Part shown: in pieces, positions 43,402-53,905 of the stretch
Layout of the letters: every line of letters starts with the position of its first letter
Numbering within the stretch: the stretch's first letter is position 1
Assembly: GCA_002077065.1 (NCBI GenBank)
Contig: NAJO01000014.1
Location: 434,001 to 498,000 of the forward strand
Direction: 5' to 3'
From: Cryoendolithus antarcticus
Lineage: Eukaryota; Ascomycota; Dothideomycetes; Cladosporiales; Cladosporiaceae
Length of the DNA stretch: 64,000 nucleotides
Program-made: the position numbers and the translations under genes
Notes under the pieces: model-generated
What the model was told of the DNA's origin: nothing
The model's input: only the letters and a program-made list of their open reading frames with translations
Database searches by the model: none

Positions 43402-46400
43402 CTAACGCTTCGCCAGCCCCTCCAGCGCCTCAAAGCCCTGCCTTCCACTCCCAGCGATCTTAGAGAAGCCACTGCTATGGTGACCAGCGCTATGTCGTTT
43501 CAGCGCCCGATCTGAGGGACTGCCAGTGCCACCACTACCATTCGCGGCGCTAAGATTCGGCAGGGCCGAGAGCTGATCCCCCGACTGATCGCGGGGTCCT
43601 ATAGTCGACATCGGCCGGCCATTGAGAAGCGAGAGTTTGTAGTCTATGTAAGACTTCGCTGCTTGAGAGAGCAGAATCGGCGCAGGGTCGGTGGGGATCT
43701 CCGCGCCATTTTGAAGTAGCAGCTCGGCTATGGGGAAGGGCTTGCGGTCGCCGGGCAATGGTGAGGGAGAGCGGAAGCCGCTGCCGGAAGGCGGTCGGGC
43801 ATTTGTGGTGGACGTCGCGCCAGTCGGCGAGGCTGGGTCCGCAGCAGCAAGCGCAAGGTAGACTGCATGGGTCGCTCGCGAGCGGTCATGAACATTTGGA
43901 TTTGCGCGCAGAGCAAGTGCCAGGAGGACATTTTGGATGTCGTTCCGCTTGATACTAGTCAAGAGGACATCGTCTGGTCCAAGGGCACCCATGGGGTTCG
44001 CAGTAACGTAGGTACGGTCTGAGTACTTCGCTGTGATGAAGTGCAGGCGCTGATCGCGAGTCGAGTGAGGCGAGGGCTTGAGGAAGTGGTCCAGCTTCGC
44101 CTCCCAGATCATGTTGCTCACGCGGTTGCCGACGAGCAAGAGGATCTCGATGATATCTTGGGAAAAGGCTGTGGTGTCCAGAGTCAGAGATCGGACTTTG
44201 CTGATATGTGTGCCAAGTGAGCGGTGTATACCACTGCACTCAATGCACAGGAGCACTCCGAGATTGATGGAGCACCAGTCGACTTTGCCGTCAGACCCAC
44301 AATCAGCGCACAGCCGATTTCCCTCGTCTGCACCGCGAATGCGCTGAAGCAGTGCCGATGCTTCGGGGTCGATCGACACGCTAGCTCGATTGTACCCGGA
44401 TTTCTCACCTGTCGTGGCGTGGCGATTGACAGCCTTCTGTGCATCGCTGCGGTTCGGGTTCGAGACTTGTCGGTGTCCCGAGAACGACGAGCTCTTGCCG
44501 GTCAGCACAGCAGCGATGTCCTTTCGATGTGAGCTGTGCGCTGCAGGCGATGGGCTCGCCATGGGTGTGCTTCGGTTCTCGAATGCACTCTGCAAAGCAT
44601 TATTGATGGCGCCAATCCAAGCCTTCATGTCCTCCTCAGAAGGCGCTTGATAAATCCTCGTGAACTGTGGCGTAATGATCTCGAAGCAGAACCGGCGATC
44701 TGAGTTCCGCGCTTCTCGCACAGAAGCCATGCGCAAGTCGATTGGCTCCATGTGCAGATCTAACTTTTCCTTCCAGTTGACATACTCAGATAGCCGGCCT
44801 TGATCAAGCACGATCCAGAACTTGTGCCATGCTTGCTTGTTGAGTCCCTTCGGATCCATACCACCCGGCCGGCTGAGTGCCCAGAGTAAGCCCTCTTTCC
44901 TGAAGGCGCCACTGTTGGGCGTGCCACTGGTGTCATCAAGATCTCGAATGCCCTTGAACCTCGAGTTCGGGCTTGCTGACAGTACAGAACTCGGGTTCCC
45001 AGGCGCCACGAGACTACCACTTGATGGTGCGCTTGACGCAACGCCTGTTGACGGCGGAGAAGTCGATACCGTCCCATTCGATGCATAGCTAGGTACTCTG
45101 CTCGAGTCTTGTCCGGCCGTTCGGGTGGACGCACTGACTGACAGCGAGTGTGACAATGAAGGAGGCGAGATCACTCCATCATCGCTGACGAGCTTTGTAT
45201 TCTTTTCGAGCGCTCGGCGCTTCTCCTCTCGCTCTGTACGTCGCAGCTGGTAGTCCTTCTCGGCAGCAGCAACTTCAGAGATGAGTACGTCTAGCTGTGG
45301 TACCATCTCTTCGACCTTCTTTGCCGCCACAAGGTAGCTCCTCGACTGGGCTTCGGCATACTTAGTAAGCTGCGATAAGACCTCTTGGTCTTTGCGTCCA
45401 CCGTGCAGATCGTGCATGAAGCTCGAGTAGTCGAATCGTTTCAGCTCGAACGTGCGTCGCTTGTACTGAAACTTCTCATCACTCTGCTTCTGCTTCTTCT
45501 CCTTCAGACTTTCACTTCTTTGTCCGAGATACTTGCTTGTGTAGGCGTAGTACTCCTTGCTCTCCTCATCGAACTCCCGCTTTTTCACGTCGGCTTGCTT
45601 AATCTCATTGTTGTACAGCCGGCTCACCGGCTCAATGATCATCCGTCTCAGATTGATCGCATTCTGCCGCTCGTATTGCAAGATCTCCTTCGCGATCTTC
45701 TCGAAGTAATGCTCCAGCGCCGGTCGCACAGCATTCGCATTCGAGCTTCCCGCTTCTCTCAGTGCATCTGTGAAGTCTGCAACCGCGTTGTTGCAAGTCT
45801 GCTGTGCAATCTCCGCAGCCTCTGCAGTCCGGAGCACCTTCTTCATCCTCAGCCGCATGTTGCCCGTCTTTTGCTCCAGCGATCGCATCGTCGCGCGGAA
45901 GAGTGGTCCATCTTCATTCATCGCTGGGTCTTCTCCGGGCTTGCAAGTCGCGACGTCCACCTTGACAGTCTCCGATGCGCTTCCTCCGTTACTCGTAGCA
46001 GTCGTTATTGGCACAATGCCGAGCCCATCCTCCGGTATCGCATCGAATAGCGGTGACCCTGGCTCCTTGTAGTCCCTGTATGATGAACTCGGGCCCTCGC
46101 CTTCCGAATCACTGACATTACTGACCCTCGACTCGATTGACTGCGCCGAAGGCACCCTTAACCTCGGCGGCACACCCATGTCAAGTCTTGGCGACCTTGT
46201 GTAAGATCTCTGCACGTTCTGCACCCAGAAATCAAAGCCAGCCAGCGTGTTGAGCCTGTGTGCCCTCTGGTCGTACTCTACGAGACTGCAGCTGTTGCGC
46301 CAGCCTCCACCTCGGTCCTCCACAGTCTTCGGCGGTCGCCATTTCCAAGACCAGCTAAATTGTATGCTCGAACTGCCGCCTGTGCTATAGTCTCCGAGTA

Positions 46401-46848
46401 GCTGCACATTCGGGTTCTTGTGCAAGTTTGGATTGGCGTGAAACTCCCGCACTACCAGATTGTCCACTTCCTTCGGACTCGAGGCAAAGATGTACGTCAG
46501 CCCTGCGATCGGAGTATCCACTGTAGGCCCAGCTTGACTCCCTGAGCTCCCGTTCCCCTGCACTTGCTGCTGCTGCTGCCTTAGGACGAAGGTGAAGTGT
46601 ATTGTCATTTCGTCTGTGCTCTGCAGCCGTAACAAAAAGTTGCCCGCGCCCTCAGGGTCCTGTACATAGTCTACTGGCACATCGTCGCCCGAGTCTCTTT
46701 GCGCGTTATATCTGCTTGCTGGAAATGCATTTGGTGATACCCGTAGCACTGTTCCTCGAGAATTCGTAATGTGTAGGGCCGAGATGGTGAAGCGGGACTG
46801 GTCCCTGATGTAGGCGCCGTCCTCGGGCCTACTACCGACTGCGCCCAT
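43402..46848 (-). CDS. BAR-PH-ArfGAP protein (Csx2/Cnt5-like)
   Basis: GTPase-activating protein for Arf-type small GTPases, acting on membranes in vesicle traffic. The single exon gives 1148 residues. The N-terminal 230 or so residues form a beta-rich fungal region. A BAR-like helical domain spans roughly residues 305-505 (FRATMRSLEQKTGNMRLRMKK onward). The PH domain is near 645-765 (KEGLLWALSRPGG, KFWIVLDQGRLSEYV). The ArfGAP zinc finger is near 845-900 with CADCG and CIECSGIHRSLG, giving CxxCx16CxxC and the catalytic Arg in IHRSLG. A C-terminal helical region with ankyrin-like features follows. The domain order matches ACAP/centaurin-type proteins. Confidence 0.92.
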   Translation of the reverse strand: MGAVGSRPEDGAYIRDQSRFTISALHITNSRGTVLRVSPNAFPASRYNAQRDSGDDVPVDYVQDPEGAGNFLLRLQSTDEMTIHFTFVLRQQQQQVQGNGSSGSQAGPTVDTPIAGLTYIFASSPKEVDNLVVREFHANPNLHKNPNVQLLGDYSTGGSSSIQFSWSWKWRPPKTVEDRGGGWRNSCSLVEYDQRAHRLNTLAGFDFWVQNVQRSYTRSPRLDMGVPPRLRVPSAQSIESRVSNVSDSEGEGPSSSYRDYKEPGSPLFDAIPEDGLGIVPITTATSNGGSASETVKVDVATCKPGEDPAMNEDGPLFRATMRSLEQKTGNMRLRMKKVLRTAEAAEIAQQTCNNAVADFTDALREAGSSNANAVRPALEHYFEKIAKEILQYERQNAINLRRMIIEPVSRLYNNEIKQADVKKREFDEESKEYYAYTSKYLGQRSESLKEKKQKQSDEKFQYKRRTFELKRFDYSSFMHDLHGGRKDQEVLSQLTKYAEAQSRSYLVAAKKVEEMVPQLDVLISEVAAAEKDYQLRRTEREEKRRALEKNTKLVSDDGVISPPSLSHSLSVSASTRTAGQDSSRVPSYASNGTVSTSPPSTGVASSAPSSGSLVAPGNPSSVLSASPNSRFKGIRDLDDTSGTPNSGAFRKEGLLWALSRPGGMDPKGLNKQAWHKFWIVLDQGRLSEYVNWKEKLDLHMEPIDLRMASVREARNSDRRFCFEIITPQFTRIYQAPSEEDMKAWIGAINNALQSAFENRSTPMASPSPAAHSSHRKDIAAVLTGKSSSFSGHRQVSNPNRSDAQKAVNRHATTGEKSGYNRASVSIDPEASALLQRIRGADEGNRLCADCGSDGKVDWCSINLGVLLCIECSGIHRSLGTHISKVRSLTLDTTAFSQDIIEILLLVGNRVSNMIWEAKLDHFLKPSPHSTRDQRLHFITAKYSDRTYVTANPMGALGPDDVLLTSIKRNDIQNVLLALALRANPNVHDRSRATHAVYLALAAADPASPTGATSTTNARPPSGSGFRSPSPLPGDRKPFPIAELLLQNGAEIPTDPAPILLSQAAKSYIDYKLSLLNGRPMSTIGPRDQSGDQLSALPNLSAANGSGGTGSPSDRALKRHSAGHHSSGFSKIAGSGRQGFEALEGLAKR

Positions 46849-47141
46849 GATGGCTAGGATGCGACTTTTTGTGTTGTGCTGGCCAGGTAAGTTCGAGAGG
46901 TCAAGAGATCACTGCGCGGTGCCTGGCGCATGGCAACCCTACGCGGTAGCAGTGGGGCAAGGACCCTGGTCATGCGGTACACTTTCGGGACGTTTTAAGC
47001 ATATTTGACAAGCGTGTTCTGATGTCAGCGATAAGACATGCGGAGTTGATTACAGAGCACGCGACCTGTCAACATGTGATCTGCACCTCGCCCTTAACGC
47101 GACAACTCCTGCTTCATCTTGTACATAGCGATCCCGAAGCG

Positions 47142-48503
47142 ATGGAGTACAGGGAGGACGAGAAAGCGGCCGCTGAGAATCACTCGCTGGTGCAGGACCA
47201 TCATCGGCCACAGCGACAGAGGAAGTCGTCTGCCCTGAGCCTACTGATAACCGTTCTACTCTGCTCAGCGTATGGCTGGTGGTCATACGGTGTACCTGGC
47301 AGGATCACAGGACATCTCACCCGAGTCGAGACCGTCTTGCAATCCAATCCCCTTATCGACGGCCATAACGACCTACTAATCCTCATACGCGCCCTGTACA
47401 AGAACGAAGTATATGAGTCGAACTTTACGCAAGCCTTCGAAAACGGTGGACTCGCCGGCCAAGTCGACGTCCCTCGCTTGAAAGCCGGCATACAGGGTGG
47501 CGCCTTCTGGTCAGCATTTGTACCGTGCCCAGCTGATGGCTTCGACTTCACGGATGCAAATTATGCTCCCTATGTCCGCATGACGCTTGAGCAGCTGGAT
47601 CTGTTCAACAGGCTATCGGAGCTGTATCCAAAGTATTTCACCTTGTCTGGTACCGCCGAGGAGGCTGAACAGGCGTTCAAGCACGGCAAGCTGATCTCGC
47701 CTCTCGCCATCGAGGGCTTGCACCAGATCGGCAATTCGATCTCGACTTTGCGATTGTACCACGCGCTGGGCGTGCGATATGCGACATTGACATGGAATTG
47801 CCATAACAAGTATGCGGACGCCGCATTAGTGTCCGTCGACGGCGAGACAGTAGTCTCCAAGCCATATCACGGTGGCGTCAGCAAGGCTGGTCAGGACCTG
47901 ATCCTGGAGATGAATCGACTCGGCATGCTAGTAGACCTCAGTCACGTCAGTGTTGACACCATGCGAGACGTACTGGGTGGCAACCCAGACAAGTGGAATG
48001 GCAGTATCGCGCCACCATTCTTCAGCCACTCAAGTGCGAAGGCAATTTGCCCACATCCGCGTAACGTGCCAGACGACATCTTACACTTGGTCAAGAAGCG
48101 TGGCTCAGTCGTGATGGTAAACTTCGCGCCAGACTTTGTCAGCTGCAAGGCGAGCAACGCTTCTAGTGGCTTGCCCGAGTTTGTTGACGAGACGAACACG
48201 CTCGCCCACGTCGTCAAGCATATCATGCACATTGGTGATCTGATTGGTTATGATCACGTTGGGATAGGCACCGATTACGACGGTATTCCAAATACACCGC
48301 GAGGACTAGAGGATGTGTCAAAGTTCCCGGATCTTGTTACTGCGCTGCTGGACGCTGGTGTGAGCGAGGAGGATGCAGGCAAGGTAGTGGGACGAAACAT
48401 CTTGCGAGTCTGGCATGAGGCTGACAAGGTTTCCGCGAGACTACAGAAGGAGATGAAGCCGGTTGAGGATGTTCTGGAGTCTCCCTGGCCTGGGATGGAA
48501 TGA
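47142..48503 (+). CDS. Membrane dipeptidase (peptidase M19)
   Basis: Zinc dipeptidase of the renal dipeptidase family. The model from the ATG at 47142 gives 453 residues; an in-frame ATG at 47022 would add 40 residues without family similarity. A basic N terminus and one membrane segment (SALSLLITVLLCSAYGWW) suggest a type II membrane protein. Metal-binding motifs are visible: DGHNDL, the bridging Glu in AIEGLHQIG, and FFSHSSAK. The conserved GVRYATLTWNCHNKYAD and GTDYDGI blocks are also present. The frame is intact. Confidence 0.92.
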   Translation: MEYREDEKAAAENHSLVQDHHRPQRQRKSSALSLLITVLLCSAYGWWSYGVPGRITGHLTRVETVLQSNPLIDGHNDLLILIRALYKNEVYESNFTQAFENGGLAGQVDVPRLKAGIQGGAFWSAFVPCPADGFDFTDANYAPYVRMTLEQLDLFNRLSELYPKYFTLSGTAEEAEQAFKHGKLISPLAIEGLHQIGNSISTLRLYHALGVRYATLTWNCHNKYADAALVSVDGETVVSKPYHGGVSKAGQDLILEMNRLGMLVDLSHVSVDTMRDVLGGNPDKWNGSIAPPFFSHSSAKAICPHPRNVPDDILHLVKKRGSVVMVNFAPDFVSCKASNASSGLPEFVDETNTLAHVVKHIMHIGDLIGYDHVGIGTDYDGIPNTPRGLEDVSKFPDLVTALLDAGVSEEDAGKVVGRNILRVWHEADKVSARLQKEMKPVEDVLESPWPGME

Positions 48504-48684
48504 GTGCTGATATGTGTATAGACTGCGTCACGGATTCACTGACACCCGAGTGCCTCTCCCAGACTCTGCAAACTGCCTGTGGTACTGTATCTCACGCCCA
48601 GGAGTAGATTGGCAACACTACCTCAAGCCTCGATTTCCAACGCACCGCCACCGCTCTCCCTCCCCAACCGCTCCCTCCAGTCAA

Positions 48685-51558
48685 TCACCCACTCATCTCC
48701 ACATCCGCACGCCCGCCACCCTTCCCACTCAACCTCGCCAACATCTCCCTCAACACTTTATTCTCCAGCTCTGCCTTCGCAGCTTTCTCCTCCGCCTTAT
48801 TAGCCTTCACCTTGTGCCTCTCGTTCGCAGCCCTCATGGAGAACAACGCCCGCTGCTCCGTCACAACCCTATGCCCACTCTCAGCTTCATTCCGCCTCGC
48901 TCTATCCACTCTCCCCCGCATCTCTCTGAGCTCATCCTCATAGTCGTCCCGCATAGCGCTCACATTCGGGTTAGGCCCTAGTCCGCTCTTCCTGATAGCG
49001 TCGAGCTCGCCTTCCAGTTCTTCGACTCTCTTCTTTGCACGGAGCTTGCGGCGTTCGCTCGCAGTGTAGTCCATCTGCCACTTCTCGGCTGCTTTGCTCT
49101 GGGCTTCGGCGTCGGCCGTGGACTCCGATAACGCTTTCTCCAGTTTCTCCTTACTGACAGTGAGTTCACGGATCTCTCTCATCTTGTCCCTCATGGCTGC
49201 GTTGAGCTCGGGCTTCATCTCGTCAATCTCCGTCCTCTTCGCATCCTTGATCTTCTGCGTATCCTCTTTGAGCTTCGCGTCTTTCTTTGCCATCGCCTCT
49301 TTGTGCTGTCTCAGAGCAGTGGCGGCGGCTTTCTCGACTTCCCTACGCTTGTTCACTGCATCATCGCGCTCCGCGGTCAGGCTCTCCACCTTAGTCTCGT
49401 GCTTATTCTTAAGATCCTCGACCTTGTCTTTATGAGCCTCCTCGACTTTCTCGAGCCTAGCTTTCAGCTTCTCTATGGCTTTCTCATGGCTGTCCGCCGC
49501 GGTCTTGGCTTTCTTCTCCAGACTGGCTTTCTGGTCCGCGATGTTCTGGTTAGACTTCTTCTTCTGAGCTTCGAGCGCACTCTCATGGGCTTTTTTCAGT
49601 GCTTTAATGGCTTTGTCGTGTGCGCCCTTTAGCTCTTTGCGCATGAGGACCTTGCAGCGAGAGCATACCGGCTTAGCGGGTGTCTGGATGTCTTTGTTCC
49701 CAGTTTCGGAGCTGGGCTCGTCGTCCTCGTCCTCGTCCTCGTCTTCGTCTTCAAACTCATCGTCCTCCGCGACGCTAGGCGTGGCGGTCTTGCTTGCCGT
49801 TTGGCTTCGAGTAGCTTCCTTCGCAGTTGCCGTAGCGGTCTTCGACTTTGGCTTGGCTACCACGGAGACCTGGACTGCATCATCTCTCGCTACGCTGGGT
49901 GTTACAGTGATCTTGTCGTTCTTTCTGGCCGTAGGCTTCTTCGTGTCGGCTACAGTAGCCTTCGGCTTGGGGTCGGTGGCGGCTATGCTGGTCTTCTCTA
50001 CACCATTTTTCGTAGCACTGGGAGTGCCAACGGGTTTGCCGGACCTTCCTGAAGCCGGGTGTTTTGAGTTCGATGCGATCGGCTTCGGAGGTGGAGTTGC
50101 AATCTGACTAGCTGGTGTTGATGGCCCGGAATCGATCATCACAACCTCGGGAACCTCAGATGGGGATTTGGAAGCAAGAATCCTTGCAGCCATCTTAGCC
50201 GTGCCTCGTGAACCACCCTTCTTGGCTGCCGTACTCGTCGTGGCCTTCGTAGAGGCAGTCGGAGTCGCCGACTTGAGCTTCTTCGCTGGAGGGTTTCCCG
50301 CTACAGTATCCGGTGCTTTGCGCTTGAGACTGGCCGCACCAGGAGTATCAAGTATCGTCGCGGTGCTTGACATGCTCGCTGCAGTCCTGCTAGCCTTGGT
50401 CTCCACTGGCTTCGTCCCGTTCCGAGCAGCAGCTTTTGCAATGGCGGTCCTCGGCATGGTCTTCTCGGCGACATGTTCCAAGATCACCGGCGCTTCGCCG
50501 TCGAAATCCATCTTCTCGACTGAGTCCACAACTGTGCTTGTCGGGCGAATGTCTGTTGGCGGTGTCTGCATAGGGAATACATTAGACTCCGGACTGCACA
50601 GATCAATTGGAGATGGCACAGGATTGCTATCTGTGGTGCTCGCGATCTCAGCGATCCTTTCTATGTCGGCGTCCAGTCCAATAATACCATCCATCACATT
50701 AATCATGTCTGGAATTTGATCTACTGGCAGTGGATCGACGGGAAGTGCTAAAGCCTGACCTGAAGAGCTTGCCTCCGGCATCACCGGTATCGCGGATCCC
50801 TCAGTCACGGTGAGCATGGCATCGACGTCTTCCGGGGTGGACGTGACCTCGCTGACGTCTTGCACGGGAGACAATGTTGTCGAAGCAGTCGTCACTGGCA
50901 ACTGTCGATCCGGTAGAGGCTGCACAGCGGACGCTCCAGTGGTCACCACCGTTACATTGTCGTCCACTGCGATTACCTCGACTCCAGATCGCATCATGGG
51001 CCTAATGAGAGCTTCCTCGGAAGATGACTGGACCGACATGGCCCCGTCCTTTGCGCCGTCAAGCAAAGCTCCCACCAAGTGAAGCTCGGTCTGAATCGCA
51101 GGCTGTAAGACCTCATCATCGGAGGAAGTCGTGACTTCATCGTCGACTTCGACTGTCATGCTTCCCTGACTGATGGGCTCCGACGAATCGAGGTCCATCG
51201 CTCCACTGTCTGGACCACTGATCTCCTTCCCAGAGTCCTGACCTGGGGTAGTGGAGACGCAGTTTTGCAAAAAGGTCTCTGTTCGATCATCTCTCCAGCT
51301 GGGCACATAGAGCACCACATCCATGCATTCACCGTGCATCACTTCCTGTACTGCCCTCTCGGTGTCTTCACTTTCGACCCCGATGTTGGGCTTATCGGAG
51401 GGTGAGGTGAGCTTTGGCAGGCGCTCGTCGTCTGTGGTCGTTGACGAGGCCGGATCTGCGCCTTTGATGTCGTAGATGCCGGAGTGCTGAGCATTATTCG
51501 AAAGCAGGGCCTCCGAGTCAGGGCTGGCCCAAATGTCATGCCGCAAAGCGAAGCACAT
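48685..51558 (-). CDS. Large coiled-coil protein, unknown function
   Basis: 957 residues from the ATG at 51558 (MCFALRHDIW); the open frame extends further upstream and includes another ATG at 51744. The N-terminal two thirds are low-complexity and acidic, then Ala/Thr/Lys-rich with many KPVGT/TVA-type repeats. A Glu/Asp run near residue 605 (EDEDEDEDEDDE) is encoded by GAGGAC repeats. A CxxC pair (CSRCK) follows, then about 300 residues of strong heptad coiled coil rich in Lys, Glu and Ala. No enzyme domain. A nuclear or chromatin-linked scaffold is possible but unsupported. Confidence 0.65.
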   Translation of the reverse strand: MCFALRHDIWASPDSEALLSNNAQHSGIYDIKGADPASSTTTDDERLPKLTSPSDKPNIGVESEDTERAVQEVMHGECMDVVLYVPSWRDDRTETFLQNCVSTTPGQDSGKEISGPDSGAMDLDSSEPISQGSMTVEVDDEVTTSSDDEVLQPAIQTELHLVGALLDGAKDGAMSVQSSSEEALIRPMMRSGVEVIAVDDNVTVVTTGASAVQPLPDRQLPVTTASTTLSPVQDVSEVTSTPEDVDAMLTVTEGSAIPVMPEASSSGQALALPVDPLPVDQIPDMINVMDGIIGLDADIERIAEIASTTDSNPVPSPIDLCSPESNVFPMQTPPTDIRPTSTVVDSVEKMDFDGEAPVILEHVAEKTMPRTAIAKAAARNGTKPVETKASRTAASMSSTATILDTPGAASLKRKAPDTVAGNPPAKKLKSATPTASTKATTSTAAKKGGSRGTAKMAARILASKSPSEVPEVVMIDSGPSTPASQIATPPPKPIASNSKHPASGRSGKPVGTPSATKNGVEKTSIAATDPKPKATVADTKKPTARKNDKITVTPSVARDDAVQVSVVAKPKSKTATATAKEATRSQTASKTATPSVAEDDEFEDEDEDEDEDDEPSSETGNKDIQTPAKPVCSRCKVLMRKELKGAHDKAIKALKKAHESALEAQKKKSNQNIADQKASLEKKAKTAADSHEKAIEKLKARLEKVEEAHKDKVEDLKNKHETKVESLTAERDDAVNKRREVEKAAATALRQHKEAMAKKDAKLKEDTQKIKDAKRTEIDEMKPELNAAMRDKMREIRELTVSKEKLEKALSESTADAEAQSKAAEKWQMDYTASERRKLRAKKRVEELEGELDAIRKSGLGPNPNVSAMRDDYEDELREMRGRVDRARRNEAESGHRVVTEQRALFSMRAANERHKVKANKAEEKAAKAELENKVLREMLARLSGKGGGRADVEMSG

Positions 51559-52006
51559 GTTTGCTGAGATCTCTAGGCTCAAGTAGTAAGAGGCAATATC
51601 TCCAGGAGACTGTTGAGGATGAGTATCAAAGTAGGAATTATTGATAAGGGTAGAAGTGGAAGAAGTGGAAGAGGTAGAGGAAGAGCAGACTAATCGGAGG
51701 TTCAACTTCAAATGGGATGAGCACATGCAAGGATCTACATGCATGTGACATGTGCGCAACTGAGTTGGGAGATGCAAATGAAGCTCGTGGTGTGCACAAG
51801 ATATATGACGAGTGATGGTAGATGTGAGGGCACCTACAAGATTACTGGTCTGTCCATGCAGTACAGTGGTCAGCTGCACGCGCCGTCGACTCCTTTAACC
51901 CACGATACGTCCTGATACTTCCACATCCACCGCCTTCTCCTGTGGCATATGCCTAGGAGCCTGTATGCCTGCGCTCCGCATCGATACGCAAAGCTGCCCA
52001 CACACT
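51559..52006. other. Intergenic between coiled-coil genes
   Basis: About 450 bp containing the promoter of the large coiled-coil gene. The CTTCTTCC-like tracts near 51655-51680 are simple sequence. No other feature. Confidence 0.35.
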
Positions 52007-52966
52007 CTAGTCCGACATCTTGACATCGGCAAGATGCCTTTTGTAGTCTCCTATCACTGCCGTCACAAGTCAGTCAGCGCCTCTTTATGCGTTGATTCAG
52101 AACTTACACTCCACATGCTTCATCATCACCTTCTCCCTCTCAGTCGCTTGACCATCAGCTAGCTTCAACTTCCCCTTGAGCCCCTCAACTTCACCTTCCA
52201 GTCTCTGTATCACCTGCTGCTGAGCCGCATCGGTCGCAGCAAACTCTCTGTTGCGAGTAAGCAGTTCCTGGCCAGCGCCCCGCTGGAGGAACCTCTCATG
52301 CTCGTCTCGTAAACCCACCACCTCAGCCTGCAACGACTTTAGTTGAGCAGTCTGTGAGCCCACAAGCTTCGCACCTGCCGCGTATAGACCCCGAAGTTCG
52401 GCTTCGCTCATGTCTTGGATCCGGGCATTCAGACGCGCACCTTGCATTTCCCAGCGCGTGTGCTCGCTATGCAGCGTCTCGAGCTTTCGTTTGAGCTGCT
52501 CAACCTCCGCATCAGAACGACGATCGGTGCTCTGATGCTCCTGTGCACGCTGCTCGACCTTCACTCCGGACTGATCCCTGGCTGCCTCTAAGTGCTGCTT
52601 AAGCTGCTTGATCTCCGCACGGTACTGATCTTTGGCGGTCTTGTGATCATCTTTGAGTCGCCGCTTCAGCGCTTTGGTCTCGCGTTTGAGAGTGGCGTAT
52701 TCCAGTCTCTGCTGCTTCAGGAGCTGAGTTGTCTGCTCTAGCTTGGTCGATGCTTCGCGCCGAGTGGTCTCGAGCTGTTGCCTGAGCTGTTTCAATTGCG
52801 CCTTAGACTGTTGCTGGAGAGCTTCGAAGTGTTTGACGTAAGCAGCTTTGTTGACCGGAACGCCAGATGTCATCTCTGGCTCGGCGGGTCCGTCCCGCAT
52901 GGCTGTCTTCGCCCCTTCCGGACTCGCGATCGCATGCAAAAGCAGGCCACGAGGTCCAGATGCCAT
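52007..52966 (-). CDS. Coiled-coil protein, unknown function
   Basis: 302 residues from exons 52966-52108 and 52056-52007. The chain is almost entirely a heptad coiled coil from about residue 40 on (AYVKHFEALQQQSKAQLKQL and onward), rich in Gln, Lys and Glu. An unspliced reading would stop five codons after HV (HVECKF), but a consensus GTAAGT donor sits inside that end; a 51-nt intron with tandem CTGAC branch sites leads to a last exon ending HLADVKMSD. The ATG at 52966 is the first in frame. No known family. Confidence 0.62.
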
Positions 52967-53308
52967 TGCGGCGTGCCAATTGTAGCTGAGCTTGATAGTA
53001 GTAAGGCTTTCAATGTAGTGTCGTGGCGAAGTAAGCCACTGCAAGTGAAGTTGTGCTGCTCGATCATGTGAACATAAGACGTACGAGTTGGGCAGTGAAC
53101 TTAAACTTGATAGGCAAACTTACACACGGAACAAGACCTGCTCTTCATGGAATCCATTGCTTGAAAATCGCGTCGCCCTACAAGTTGCAGCGTTTAATGC
53201 AGAACAAGAAAGGTGCCACCGACAGAGCTGCTGACTTGCCACCTCTCATCGACCTATACCTGTACCACTTCTTCGCATCACCCATTCCCCCGTCCAATAC
53301 CAGTTCCG
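52967..53308. other. Intergenic between coiled-coil genes
   Basis: About 340 bp, expected promoter of the preceding coiled-coil gene. Nothing else recognised. Confidence 0.35.
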
Positions 53309-53905
53309 CTACGGACTAGTCGCTCGCCCACCCGGCGACATGTAAGCATCGTCAGGTTCGGTCTCGCGGCCATCTGCTACACCACAGTCAGCCTCCACCA
53401 GATGCCGGTGAGAAGTAACTTACCCTCCATCTCCGCCGGCGAAGGTGGTTGCTGCCCAGCTGCCTGTAATCCGTATCCCTGGAATTCTCCCAGGAGTACA
53501 GTCACCCGGTCGCGCTCTGCCTTCACTCGTTCGACTTCGCCACTCAGACGCGCGGTGTTATCCGCCTGATCTCGCAGCGTCAATTCGCGCTCTGTCCTTT
53601 GCTCTCGCAGACCCTCTACTTCGAAACGCAGCTGGCGAGCCCGGCTCGCATAGGACCGCACGTCATCCCCCCGCCCGCTCGTGAAGACCCAGAAGGTCAT
53701 CCTGGTCAAGCGAACGAATGCGATCGGTTAGACTTCTGATTTCGCGATCAGCTTCAAGCAAATCTTGCCTGATGTCGGCGTGTCGACGCTCGAGGGTTCG
53801 CATCTCCCCTTGCTGGTCTCGAATACGTCTTTGTTGTTCTACGACGCGCATGCGGGCACGGACGAGCTGCTCGCGGGTTCGATCGATGGGGCGACGATGG
53901 GCCAT
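53309..53905 (-). pseudogene. Small coiled-coil gene with apparent frameshift
   Basis: The first part (MAHRRPIDRTREQ... to SLDQDDLLGLHERAG) and the second (DDVRSYASRARQLRFEVEG onward) are both clear coiled coil but lie in frames one base apart. The switch falls on a run of six C on the plus strand (53667-53672); five would restore one frame. The gene then continues through a GTAAGT intron (53423-53374) to a last exon ending PGGRATSP. The rest looks healthy, so this may be a sequencing error in a homopolymer or a very recent lesion. No known domain. Confidence 0.55.

Noticed and set aside
45385..46050. 221-codon Leu-rich frame antisense to the ArfGAP gene
   Set aside because: The leucine runs are the reverse reading of Lys/Glu-rich coiled-coil codons.
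49720..49755. GAGGAC repeat tract as a possible unstable microsatellite element
   Set aside because: It is simply the coding run for an acidic Glu/Asp stretch in the large coiled-coil protein; nothing suggests a separate element.
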